Source of the DNA: an uncultured Candidatus Melainabacteria bacterium
GTDB lineage: Bacteria > Cyanobacteriota > Vampirovibrionia > Gastranaerophilales > Gastranaerophilaceae
Reading direction: 5' to 3'
NCBI GenBank assembly: GCA_934675685.1
Contig: CAKURL010000017.1
Span: 1 to 30,157, forward strand
DNA length: 30,157 bases
Below the pieces are notes generated by a model that was given only the letters and a program-made list of their open reading frames with translations, ran no database searches and was not told the origin of the DNA. Made by a program: the position numbers and the translations under genes. Below are positions 1 through 9,000 of the stretch, in pieces (position 1 is the stretch's first letter; every line of letters starts with the position of its first letter).

Positions 1-60
1 GCTTGCGATTGATGGGCGACGTAGGAGCGCAGGCAAAGCCGAGCACCACAGGAGCAGAAG
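1..60. repeat. GC-rich intergenic element, partial at window edge
   Basis: These bases are much richer in GC than the following 200 bases and contain no start or stop signals of a recognisable gene. The text shares short words with the island at 15876-16265 (for example GCGATTGAT and CGTAGGA followed by AGGC and GAGC). I read it as a degenerate member of the same family of non-coding elements. It is cut by the window edge, so its full extent is unknown. The stretch from 61 to 236 is AT-rich and holds only short inverted repeats. Confidence 0.35.
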
Positions 61-236
61 AAAAATGAACAAATCCATATTATTGAATGAAAACACTTAA
101 TATTTTAGAGATTCTGAACAAATTGAAAAATTTCACTATCGTTCATTTTTCTAATTTTTCAGAATGACGAAATATTTTTCTTTTCGTAGGCCATTTGTCT
201 TTTAATTTCTAGCCTAAAAAACAAAACATTTTACCC

Positions 237-265
237 TTACCCACCCCTTATTTTTCATCTATAAT
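237..265 (+). promoter_or_regulatory. Promoter of glcF-like gene, leaderless geometry
   Basis: A perfect TATAAT lies at 260-265 with a weak TTACCC at 237-242, spacing 17. The ATG at 272 begins only 6 nt after the -10 box, so transcription should start at or within a base or two of the start codon. No Shine-Dalgarno sequence is present, which agrees with a leaderless mRNA. Confidence 0.55.
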
Positions 266-271
266 AAAACC

Positions 272-1327
272 ATGCCTGAAAACCTAGACAAAAATATCAT
301 AACCAACATAAAAAAATGTTCAAGATGTGCGCTCTGTGCGCAAAACTGCCCCATTTTTAACATAAAAAAAGACGAAAATAACACAGCTCGAGGGCTTGTG
401 TGCAAACTTTTAGGCTTTGAAGAAAATATATTAACAAAAGATGACTTAAAAAAAGACTTTAAAATTTGCCTAAATTGTTCAAAATGTGCGCAAAATTGCC
501 CTTCAAAAGTGGACACGACAAGAGTTTTTTCCTATTTTAACTCTCATTTTTTCCCAAGCCACTTAAACCAAAAAATCGTTTTATTTTTGAAATTTTTGCC
601 TATAAAATTTCTTTATTTTAAAAATATTTTAAATAAATTTCAAAAAAAATCTAAAAATGTTTCTTCGAACATTACCTATTTCAAAGGCTGCATGGCACGT
701 GCCCAACACAAAACCACCCTTTTAGATAGAATGTTTCAAAGAAAAGACTTCGCTTGTTGCGCTATGCCTTATTTGGCTTCTGGCGACTTAAAGCAATATG
801 AACTTGCAAAAGAAAAAAATATAGAATTGATAAAAGCTTCTTCAAAAGTCGTCTTTGACTGTGCAAGCTGCTATAGCGCCGTTCGAGACTACGAAGACTT
901 GCCCAAAGAAGAAAAAGAAAAGCTTGTTTATTTTTACGATTTAATAAATTTAAAAAACATAAAATTAAAGAAAAATTCAAAATATTTTGGAAAAACCGTG
1001 ACTTTCCATAAACCTTGCCATTTAAATATGGAAGAATTTTTGAAGATAGAAGAAATTTTAAAATCAATCGAAGGAATAAATTATAAAAGGCTTGAAAACT
1101 TTGACACTTGTTGTGGTTTTGGGGGAAGCTATTTCATTTTCCACCCAATTGTCTCAACTTTGATTGCCCTTAAAAAAGCAAAGACAATTAAAAAATCAAA
1201 AGCTGATTTAATCTTGTCTTTGTGCCCTTCTTGCGTTTTGGGGCTTCGATTTAATCAGCTTTTAACATTTAATTTTAAGAAAACTCTCGAATTAAGAGAC
1301 TTTTTTGATAAAGAATTAGAATTATAA
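272..1327 (+). CDS. Fe-S oxidoreductase, GlcF-like (2-hydroxyacid oxidase iron-sulfur subunit)
   Basis: 351 residues. The N-terminal quarter carries two 4Fe-4S ferredoxin motifs (CSRCALCAQNCP and CLNCSKCAQNCP). The rest holds two cysteine-rich CCG-type domains: CCAMPYLASGD near residue 162 with CASC near 200, then CCGFGGSYF near 279 with CPSC near 315. This is the order found in GlcF and related LutA/HdrB-type subunits that accept electrons from an FAD-linked oxidase. A GlcD-like partner is encoded at 22687-24057, not next door. The protein is somewhat shorter than E. coli GlcF. The start at 272 is the first in-frame ATG before the first Fe-S motif. The 3' end overlaps the convergent glyS by 6 bp, with no terminator between them. 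The family is clear; the substrate (glycolate, lactate or other) cannot be read from sequence. Confidence 0.8.
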   Translation: MPENLDKNIITNIKKCSRCALCAQNCPIFNIKKDENNTARGLVCKLLGFEENILTKDDLKKDFKICLNCSKCAQNCPSKVDTTRVFSYFNSHFFPSHLNQKIVLFLKFLPIKFLYFKNILNKFQKKSKNVSSNITYFKGCMARAQHKTTLLDRMFQRKDFACCAMPYLASGDLKQYELAKEKNIELIKASSKVVFDCASCYSAVRDYEDLPKEEKEKLVYFYDLINLKNIKLKKNSKYFGKTVTFHKPCHLNMEEFLKIEEILKSIEGINYKRLENFDTCCGFGGSYFIFHPIVSTLIALKKAKTIKKSKADLILSLCPSCVLGLRFNQLLTFNFKKTLELRDFFDKELEL

Positions 1328-3385
1328 TTTATCAAAAGCGCAAACTGCTTTGAATTTTTCGTCTAATTTATTCAAAAGAGCAAGTCTATTGTTTTTGATT
1401 TTTTCGTCTTTATCCATTACAAGCACTTCTTCGAAGAATTTCGCAATTGGTTCGTTTAAAACATATAGCGATTTAATATATTTTTCCAAATCTTTTTCTT
1501 GTTCTTTGTGTGCCAAAAGCGCTTCATATAAAGCGTTTTCTTCTTTTAAAACGAACAATTTTTTATCTGGCTCTATTTCAACTTTTTCTTTTAAAATCCT
1601 TGAAATTCTTGTTGCATTTTCTTTCAAAGAAATAAAATCAGAATTGTTTTCGCCCACGAAATTCATAAGCAATTTCGCTCTTTGGATAAATTCGCTCAAA
1701 TTCAAAAGAGGGTTGAAAATTTCGCAAGCACTTGCGACATTATTTGAAATTTCATTTCCCAACATAAATAACAATCTTGCCAAGAAAAATTCTCTTAAAT
1801 CTTTTAAAATAGTATTCTCTAGCTCGATTGAAAATTCTCTAGACAACAAATTCAAAGAAAATTCAATGATTTGTTCTAAGTTGATGTTCAAATTCTTTTC
1901 TATGATTGTTCTAATTATCCCGATTGCAGCTCTTCTTGCGCCAAGAGGGTCGTTTGAGCCTGTTGGGCGTTTTTTCTTTTTGTCTCCTTGAGTCGAGATG
2001 AAAAGGGCGCAAATCGTGTCGATTTTGTCTGCTATAGAAACAATTTGAGAAACTATAGAAGAAGGCAATTCGGAATTTGCCCCTAATGGGAAGTAGTGTT
2101 CGCAAATGCCATTTGAAACGACTTCTTTTTCGCCATCAAGCCTTGCGTAGTCTTCTCCGATGAAGCCTTGAAGTTCTGTAAATTCAAACACTAATTTAGT
2201 AGATAAATCGCATTTTGCTAAAGTTGCACATCTTATGATGTCTTCTTTATCTTCGATTTTAAGGTCAGATGCGATTTTTTTCGACAATTCAATCATTCTT
2301 TGAGTTTTATTATATAAATTTCCTAAGCCTTTTTGGAAAGTCATACCTTTCAAATTGTCTAATTTGTCGATTAATTTTGTTTTTGTGTCTTCTTTATAGA
2401 AGAAAATCCCGTCTTCCAAACGAGCGCAGATAACTCTTTGGTTTCCTGCTTTGATGTTTGAAAATTCGTCGCCCACAAAGTTTGCCATGGTGATGAAATA
2501 ATTTGACAATTTGCCTGATTTATCCCAAAGAGGGAAATATCTTTGATGTTGAGTCATCACTGTAGTGGTCACGATTGAAGGGATTTCTAAATATTTTTTG
2601 TCGAAGTCGCACAAAACCGCAACAGGCCATTCTGTGATGAATGTAACTTCTTCTAATAAATCTTCCATATCGTCAAATTTAATAGTTAAGTTGTTTTCTG
2701 CTGCGCATTTTTTTGCTTTTTCGATTATGATTTCTCTTCTTTTTTCTTGGTCTGCGATTACGTTACCTTTTTCTAAAATTTCAAGGTAATTTTTAGGTTC
2801 ATCAATCACAAGTTCAAGATTTTTAGAATATCTATGGCCTTTTGTTTTGTTTGTTGCAACTTTGTCTAAGACTTTAAGCTCGACCACATCTTGCCCCAAA
2901 AGAGCAACAACATTTTCGATTGGGCGAGAAAATTTTTCCGTGTTATCTGCCCAGCGCATAAAATGCGAACCTTGCAATTTTAAAATCAAAGCTTCAACGT
3001 TTTCTTTTAAAACGTCTTTTGCTTCTTTTCCTTTGATTTCGACTTTTGCCCTGATATAGTTATCTTCTTCATACAAAGAGGAAACGTCAACTCCGTTTTT
3101 CTTCGCAAAGCCAAGAGCCGCAGGAGTAAAGTTTCCATCTTTATCTTTTGCGATTGTTAAAATTGGACCTTTAACTTCTTTTGTGATTGTTTCTTGGAAC
3201 AAAGCAAGATCGTGAACCAAAACAGCAAGGCGCCTTGGAGTGGCATAGACATTGATTTTGTCAAAATCTAGGCCATTTTCTTTAAAAAGTTTTTCAAAAG
3301 AGCTTTTTAGCTGCTCAATCGCGCTTGGGATAAATTTGTATGGAAGCTCTTGAACCAATATTTCCAGTAAAAAATCTTTCTTCAT
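1322..3385 (-). CDS. glyS: Glycine--tRNA ligase beta subunit
   Basis: 687 residues, the usual length for the beta chain of the bacterial alpha2-beta2 glycyl-tRNA synthetase. The N-terminus (FLLEILVQELPYKFIP) and the segments TPRRLAVLV, TVMTQHQRYFPLWD and the DPLGARRAAIGI block are characteristic of GlyS. The C-terminal part corresponds to the anticodon-binding region. The alpha chain gene glyQ is not in this window, so the two subunits are encoded apart here. The ATG at 3385 has no Shine-Dalgarno but is preceded by TATAAT 9 nt upstream. The stop codon lies inside the last codons of the convergent GlcF-like gene. Confidence 0.95.
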   Translation of the reverse strand: MKKDFLLEILVQELPYKFIPSAIEQLKSSFEKLFKENGLDFDKINVYATPRRLAVLVHDLALFQETITKEVKGPILTIAKDKDGNFTPAALGFAKKNGVDVSSLYEEDNYIRAKVEIKGKEAKDVLKENVEALILKLQGSHFMRWADNTEKFSRPIENVVALLGQDVVELKVLDKVATNKTKGHRYSKNLELVIDEPKNYLEILEKGNVIADQEKRREIIIEKAKKCAAENNLTIKFDDMEDLLEEVTFITEWPVAVLCDFDKKYLEIPSIVTTTVMTQHQRYFPLWDKSGKLSNYFITMANFVGDEFSNIKAGNQRVICARLEDGIFFYKEDTKTKLIDKLDNLKGMTFQKGLGNLYNKTQRMIELSKKIASDLKIEDKEDIIRCATLAKCDLSTKLVFEFTELQGFIGEDYARLDGEKEVVSNGICEHYFPLGANSELPSSIVSQIVSIADKIDTICALFISTQGDKKKKRPTGSNDPLGARRAAIGIIRTIIEKNLNINLEQIIEFSLNLLSREFSIELENTILKDLREFFLARLLFMLGNEISNNVASACEIFNPLLNLSEFIQRAKLLMNFVGENNSDFISLKENATRISRILKEKVEIEPDKKLFVLKEENALYEALLAHKEQEKDLEKYIKSLYVLNEPIAKFFEEVLVMDKDEKIKNNRLALLNKLDEKFKAVCAFDKL

Positions 3386-3394
3386 AATACTTGG

Positions 3395-3400
3395 ATTATA
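3395..3400 (-). promoter_or_regulatory. -10 box of glyS, very short leader
   Basis: On the minus strand TATAAT is followed by 9 nt and then the glyS ATG, predicting a leader of about 2-3 nt. No convincing -35 hexamer is seen at 16-18 nt spacing. Confidence 0.4.
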
Positions 3401-3536
3401 GTATAAAAAAACAATAGAAAAAACCCCAAAGAAAAAAATATATTAAGAAAATGCAATAAAAAAGCCAAAAAAGTGTTAAATTTTTTGAAAAATAACTATT
3501 TGTGTGGCACATTATAGTAAGGGGAAATGAGCTTTT

Positions 3537-5138
3537 ATGAACAATGTCGACATAATCGAAATAAACGACGACCAAGCATATAACGCAAAGCTTCTGGCAA
3601 GTGCTTTAAGCGAGCCTCACATCAGAAAAAGAGGCATGATAGACATGCTTGGAATTAATTGTGCTCTTAATTATTTTCTTGCCAAAAAAATCAAAGCTTC
3701 AACCCAAAAAAGTGTATATAAAGTTCCTCTTTTATTTGAAGAGTTTAAAATCACAGATGTTTATTTTGGAAATTATAGAATTGATGTCATAACTTTATAT
3801 AAAGAAAAAAATTTAAAAATTCCTAAAATCCACGTAGACATGGATATTTTGCCGCATTTTTATTTCTTTGTCCAAATTGGAAGCAAAATCAAAGAAGCAA
3901 AAATGCTGGGCTTCATCGAAGGAAAAAGCGTTTTAGCTTGTTCTCATGATTCAAAATATTATTACCCAAATTTGAACATGCTTTTTGATTGCGAACGCTT
4001 CAAAGAGCTCACTCGCCACACAGTTGCAACTAAGACGCTTTTAGGAAAACACGTGGATTGTATGGGTTTGTTTTTGAAATTCATGGATAACGATTTGTCT
4101 TCTGTCTACAAGCGCCAATTAATCCAACATTTGATGAACTGCGAATCTTGTAGAACAAGGTTCATCGACACGATGGACTTTGAAAAGCTCGCAAACAACA
4201 TTCGCTATTATCCTGACTTAGCAAGAAAATCGGAAACAATCACCCAAGTTCCTTATGTCGACTTTGAAAATTCGAACAACGGAAAGTTTGCAAACTTCGA
4301 AGAAAACCTAAAAAATGTCGAAATAAAAGACGTCGAGGCTTCTTTGGATAGAGAAGATTTTATCGAAATCGAAAAAGAAGATGATGAGGAAGAAAAAGAA
4401 AAATCGAACACAGTTGAGATGTTCGATTTATTGGAAAAATCAGAAAAAAAACAATTAATTAACAAAAACGTTTTAGATTCCATATTTAAAGACATTCCAA
4501 AAATGGAACTTCAACCCTTAAAACAAGTGATGTCGAGCAAAAATAGACACATCATGATTGTCGCTGTGTTGATGTTTTTGGTTTTAGGAAGTTTTGTTTT
4601 GATTTCTTTCCAAGGAACAAATGAGATAATTTCTCAAGAAAACGATGGCTTTGACGAAAACGCGCAAATGAAACAAATGGAAGAATTTAACAATTCCATT
4701 CCTCAAGCATATAATGAAGAAGGAAAACAAATCTCTTTGAACCCTCAAAGCTACGCTATGAAAGCTCCGAGCATAGATTCAAAACCAACTTATAGCCCTA
4801 CTATCACGACTGTTTCTTGGGAAGCTCCTGAAAGCTTAATTAAGAAAGATTCATACACAAACTTCTTAAAGTCTATGGGCAAAAATGTCAAATTGAACCT
4901 TCAAAACGACCTTTTACTTGTGAGCGACAACCCTACAAGTAAAAGCGCAAAAGCAGACATCAGAATAGCGCCTTCTGGCGAAGTAGACTCCATTAAAATC
5001 AGCCAAACTTCGGGCTCAAGAGCAATCGACGACACAATAATCAAAGTCGTTGGTGACACTTTAAAATACATGAAACCGCCATCTCATAGCATTATTTCTC
5101 GCCCAGTCGACGTGACTTTAGTCTTAGAATTAAGATAA
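3537..5138 (+). CDS. Membrane protein: DUF1822-like domain, zinc-finger-like motif, one TM helix, TonB-C-like domain
   Basis: 533 residues. Residues about 1-140 resemble the cyanobacterial DUF1822 family (pattern of an LN-x-AL-x-YFL helix, an IDV strand, and a YFFVQIG...EAKMLGFIEG end). Next comes a short helical segment ending H198-x3-C202-x2-C205, like the HxxxCxxC of zinc-binding anti-sigma domains. An acidic, lysine-rich linker (about 260-330) leads to one transmembrane helix at about 338-358, then a Gln/Asn/Ser/Pro-rich stretch. Residues about 470-533 (SAKADIRIAPSGEVDSIKI and following, ending in hydrophobic strands) look like a TonB C-terminal-type fold. The topology would put the zinc motif in the cytoplasm and the TonB-like domain outside. 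The start at 3537 is preceded by AAGGGGA at 3519-3525, 11 nt away; an ATG at 3527 is out of frame. Function unknown; a membrane-spanning signalling or anti-sigma-like role is inference. Confidence 0.7.
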   Translation: MNNVDIIEINDDQAYNAKLLASALSEPHIRKRGMIDMLGINCALNYFLAKKIKASTQKSVYKVPLLFEEFKITDVYFGNYRIDVITLYKEKNLKIPKIHVDMDILPHFYFFVQIGSKIKEAKMLGFIEGKSVLACSHDSKYYYPNLNMLFDCERFKELTRHTVATKTLLGKHVDCMGLFLKFMDNDLSSVYKRQLIQHLMNCESCRTRFIDTMDFEKLANNIRYYPDLARKSETITQVPYVDFENSNNGKFANFEENLKNVEIKDVEASLDREDFIEIEKEDDEEEKEKSNTVEMFDLLEKSEKKQLINKNVLDSIFKDIPKMELQPLKQVMSSKNRHIMIVAVLMFLVLGSFVLISFQGTNEIISQENDGFDENAQMKQMEEFNNSIPQAYNEEGKQISLNPQSYAMKAPSIDSKPTYSPTITTVSWEAPESLIKKDSYTNFLKSMGKNVKLNLQNDLLLVSDNPTSKSAKADIRIAPSGEVDSIKISQTSGSRAIDDTIIKVVGDTLKYMKPPSHSIISRPVDVTLVLELR

Positions 5139-5144
5139 TAAATT

Positions 5145-5597
5145 TTAAATTGCGCCTTCAAGTTTTAAAAGCTTTGATTTTATTTTTAAATCATAAGCGA
5201 AGCCGCCCAATGCTTTGGATTTTGAAATCACCCTATGGCAAGGGACAACAAGAAGGATTGAATTTTTCCCGCAAGCGCTGCCCACGGCCCTTTGGGCATT
5301 TGGCTTTTTGATTAATTTTGCAATATCTTGATAAGATTTTGTTTTTCCATAAGGAATTTTTCTCAATTCTTCCCAGACTGCTTTTTGAAAATCTGTGCCA
5401 GAAAAGGAAATATTGAGCTCAAAATCTTTCCTTTTGCCCGAAAAATATTCGTCTAACTGTTTTTTAACTATTTCAAAATAAGAATTTTCTTCTTTATTTT
5501 CTTTAAAATTTTTTACGATTTGAATAGAAAAAAGAGTGCTTCCTTGAAGCCCGATTTTTAAAACCCCGATGGGCGAATAATAATAAAAACTTTGCAT
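5145..5597 (-). CDS. ogt: Methylated-DNA--protein-cysteine methyltransferase (suicidal O6-alkylguanine repair)
   Basis: 150 residues from the chosen start. It contains the active-site motif PCHRVI, the helix-turn-helix segment IPYGKTKSYQDIAKLI with the following RAVGSACG, and the C-terminal LGGFAYDLKIKSKLLKLEG that closes the active site. It transfers methyl groups from O6-methylguanine to its own cysteine. The open frame extends 32 codons further upstream, but that extension is a hydrophobic stretch not found in the family and would cover the promoter. The internal ATG at 5597, with sequence MQSFYYYSPIG, matches the usual N-terminus and has TATAAT 6 nt before it. It converges with the preceding gene with a 6-nt gap. 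Family certain; start fairly sure. Confidence 0.9.
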   Translation of the reverse strand: MQSFYYYSPIGVLKIGLQGSTLFSIQIVKNFKENKEENSYFEIVKKQLDEYFSGKRKDFELNISFSGTDFQKAVWEELRKIPYGKTKSYQDIAKLIKKPNAQRAVGSACGKNSILLVVPCHRVISKSKALGGFAYDLKIKSKLLKLEGAI

Positions 5598-5603
5598 AGA
5601 TAA

Positions 5604-5655
5604 ATTATATTTAAAAATTTGAAAATTTGAAATGAGTAAAAACAAAAAGCATAAT
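5604..5655. promoter_or_regulatory. Back-to-back promoters for ogt and the small Cys-rich gene
   Basis: Leftward: TATAAT (minus strand, 5609-5604) with TTCAAA at 5631-5626, spacing 16, leading to a leaderless ogt start at 5597. Rightward: TTGAAA at 5627-5632 and CATAAT at 5650-5655, spacing 17, leading to the gene at 5685. The two -35 elements overlap by five bases, so the two promoters should compete for RNA polymerase. Confidence 0.55.
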
Positions 5656-5684
5656 TTTAATATAGGTTTTGTTTTGGAGAAAAA

Positions 5685-5948
5685 TTGTTTCAAAAATTTT
5701 TAAGCGCAAAAGAACCTTTTGAAGCGCAAACAAAAGGAGTCATTTCAAATTCCATTGTTCAAAATTGGACAATTCAAGCACTAGATTGTTATAAAATCAA
5801 TTGCGATTGCAAAAAGTGCCCAATTAAAAACGGAGGATATTCTTTTAAATGCAAAATGAAAGAAGTTGTAAAAATTTTGCTTGAAAAATATGGAAAACCT
5901 AACGAGAAGAAGATTTTCGAGATGGCAGAGGAGGAAGAGCTGAGGTAA
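5685..5948 (+). CDS. Small cysteine-rich protein of unknown function
   Basis: 87 residues starting at a TTG codon (5685) with GGAGA 4 nt upstream; no in-frame ATG exists before the Cys cluster. The centre has C-x7-C... spacing with the tight group C-D-C-x2-C-P-I-K-N-G-G-Y and a further Cys 5 residues later (FKCKMKEVV), followed by an amphipathic helix. The four clustered cysteines could bind a metal or Fe-S centre, or form a small zinc ribbon. It lies divergent from ogt and 90 bp from the end of the Avs-like gene. I do not recognise the family. A good promoter, a plausible ribosome site and the conserved-looking Cys pattern argue that it is a real gene. Confidence 0.6.
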   Translation: MFQKFLSAKEPFEAQTKGVISNSIVQNWTIQALDCYKINCDCKKCPIKNGGYSFKCKMKEVVKILLEKYGKPNEKKIFEMAEEEELR

Positions 5949-6037
5949 GGTTTTGTGTGGATTTAATTATACAGTCCGCTACCTTAAAATTGCTAGAAAA
6001 TTGCTTTTTCGAAGTGAGCGCTAATTTTTCAATAGTC

Positions 6038-9000
6038 TTACTTTGTTTTCTTAAAACTTTCTTTGATAAAACAAAAATCTTTCCATTCGCCATTTTCTTG
6101 CCAAATTAACCATACTTTATCTTTCTTGTAATAAAAGTCATCATGCAATTTAAAGCTTGCTGAAGACGGTTCTTTTAAAACTCTGGCAACCCAAAACATT
6201 TTTTCATTCTTTTTGTCTAATTTCTCAAGTAGTTGTTTTTTGTCTGCGCACAAAACATGTTGATGTTCGTCAAAATTGCTTCCTGCTTTATAATAACGAG
6301 CTTTTAAGTTTTTCTTGGCATTATAATATTTTGCGCCATCTCCATCTGTGATATTTAACAATTTTCTTACATATTTTGAAGGTAGGTAATAAAAAATGTC
6401 ATAATCTCCATAATTCGAGACGCATTCTTCGACTGCTTTTGTGATTTCATATTTTTGGATTTTGTTATTGTGAATTGTTGCTGTATAAATTTTATTTGCA
6501 ATTTCTTTTTTCCAGTCAAATAAGCATATTTCTTTTGGGGTCAGATAACAGCTTGTGTGTGTTTTAGAATATATTTCGCAAGGATTGTTCAATTTTTTTG
6601 TAATATCAGCTTTTTTGTTTTTTAAATCTTTTAAGAAAATTTCAAAATCGGAAGCTTTTATTATCCCAGAAGAAAGCCATAAAAGCGACTGTACGCCGAT
6701 ATTTTTTTCAACAACTAAATTGGAACAATATAAATTTAATTGTTGCTCTTGTTTGATATCAATCCATTTTGAAAAATCTGGATCAGGAGTTTTATCTATA
6801 TAGTTTTTGATATCTTTTTTGCTATTTGAATTTATTCCTTTTATAAGAGGGTGTAAATTTTCTTCTAAAAGCCATCTTGAATGTGCTTCCTCTTCGTTTT
6901 CTTCTTTTATATATAGTTCTTGTATGGAGTTGATGAAATTGTTTATTATTAAAGAATAGTCGTCCATTGGGAAATTTCTGGTATCAAAATATGAGTTATT
7001 GTGAATTCCTAATCTATCAAACAAATATCCATATATTTCATATTTAAAGCACCAAATATATTTTTCGCAAATGGTCATAATTTTGCTTTTGGAGCCATGG
7101 GAAGCAGGGCGGCACAATCTTTTTATAGCAGAATCTAAATTTTTCCCAAAAAGTTCTTCTGACCAGCCCATATCTAGCAAATATTGCCAAGCCGCAGCTA
7201 AGACATATTGGTTACAGCGAATATTTTCGACACCCAATATTTGTGCTTGTTTTTTTAAGAATTCGATAGCTTTTTTATTGTAACTTTCATAAAAATCTTT
7301 TGGCGAAGTTTCATTGTTATCTTTGAGTATTTCAAGTATTTCATCTTTCTTTCCTTCTTCTTGGCAAGAAAAATTAAAAGTTTTTCTTGGAACACTAAAC
7401 ATTTTGTTTATTTTTTCTTCTTGTTCTATCTTTTGTTTTTTAATTTCTATTAAAGTTTTTTTATCTTTTAAATTTAAATTTGGACATTTTTTTAAAATTT
7501 CATCAATTTCTTCTATTTTAAAATATGGGTAATATTCGTGTTCAAAGTCTTCATAATAAGAAGAGGAATAATCTTTATCAAAAAACAAGTTCCAAATAGA
7601 ATCAATTAATACATATCTTCCTAAATCATAAGAGATTGATTTATAGCCGTTTTCTCCTTGTATAGCATCTTTAAATAATGGCAAATTATGATTTAAATCA
7701 TAATCAAAAGGAGGAATAGAAGCTTTCAACATATCTTTTGTGATTAATTTTGTTTTATATGATTTTTCTATAATACATCTTGCAAATTGCCTTATTGCTA
7801 CGTTGTTAATAGTTTTTATTTTTGATTTATTAAAAATATGTTTAAATATAAATTCGGAAAACAAATTTAAAATTTCTCGGTTTGATGGGATTGAATAAAT
7901 TAAACCCATTGCGACATTCATTAATTCGCTTTTCATTTGAGGATCGTTTGTGGCTAAATAAGTAAAATTAAAAAGTTCATAATAGCCCCTTGGGTTTGAT
8001 ATTGCCCATTTTAATAGATTTCTTCTATAATTCAGCCTTTTTTCTTCATCGACATTTGTTAAAAGCCAAGCATATACTAAAGGCAAACCTTTCCAATTAT
8101 CTTCTTTTGTTAGCTCATAGTTTTCTAGATGGAGGGTTTGGCTACAATTCCACTTTTCATCTTTTTCGGAAAATAAATAATTTTGAATTGACCAAACCAA
8201 ATCTCTTTGCGCAGGTTTTTTGAATTTGCTTAAATATTTATGAAGCATTATTGGCCCTAATGGGTGGTTTTCGATTTTTGAAATTGGAAGAATGACATTT
8301 TTTAAAACATTAATTAAAGAATTTGCGTTTCTATCCATTATAGAAAGAATATAATTTTCAAATTTTTCAACAATTTTTGGGTCGTTATTTGTTAAAGCAA
8401 AAAAGTCTAAGTTTTCTAAAATTTCCAAGTTAATTCTTTTTTTAAAATAAGGAACCTCGGAAATTAAAATGCCTTTTTCTTCTAAAAGGATTAAAGAATA
8501 CATTTGTAACATATTAGAATAGGGCTCTATGTTGAAATTTGAAAATGTATCTTCAAGAAAATTTTGATATTTGTTTAATAATTTTAAAGATAGAAAATAA
8601 TCGAAAAATGGTTGAATTCCTTTTTCAAAGAAGACTTGTTTTGAATCTGTTTCGTTTTTGGCCTGTATGACAAAAGTCTGCAAAAATCCATTATGTTCAA
8701 GTGTCTGCAAAAGCGAGCGTATGTCTTTTTGCTCAACAAAAGATAGCTCATCTTTTTCTTTTAATAATTTAATTAATTCAACTTTTTTTATAAAATTATT
8801 TTCAAAAAAATAATCACTCATGGCAGAAATAGCGTTGTGTACAATGTTGTCTTCTTTTTCGTAGTTGTCGCATTTGTTTCTGAATTCAGAATCTATTGTT
8901 TTTATTTTTTCTGCTATTAATTTTGAAATAGTTATAGACTTTCTATCCACTTTGTCTAGTGTTTTGTTTTGATTTATTTCGCAAAATAATTTTAAGTTTA

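Noticed and set aside
3505..3524. TGGCAC resembling a sigma-54 -24 element before the 533-residue membrane protein
   Set aside because: The required GC of the -12 element is missing at the proper spacing (ATTATAGTAA follows).
3527..3583. ATG closest to the AAGGGGA ribosome site
   Set aside because: It is only 1 nt from that site, out of frame with the conserved protein, and gives an 18-codon frame.
5598..5693. N-terminal extension of ogt with a hydrophobic segment
   Set aside because: The extension would cover a perfect TATAAT and is absent from the family; the ATG at 5597 fits better.
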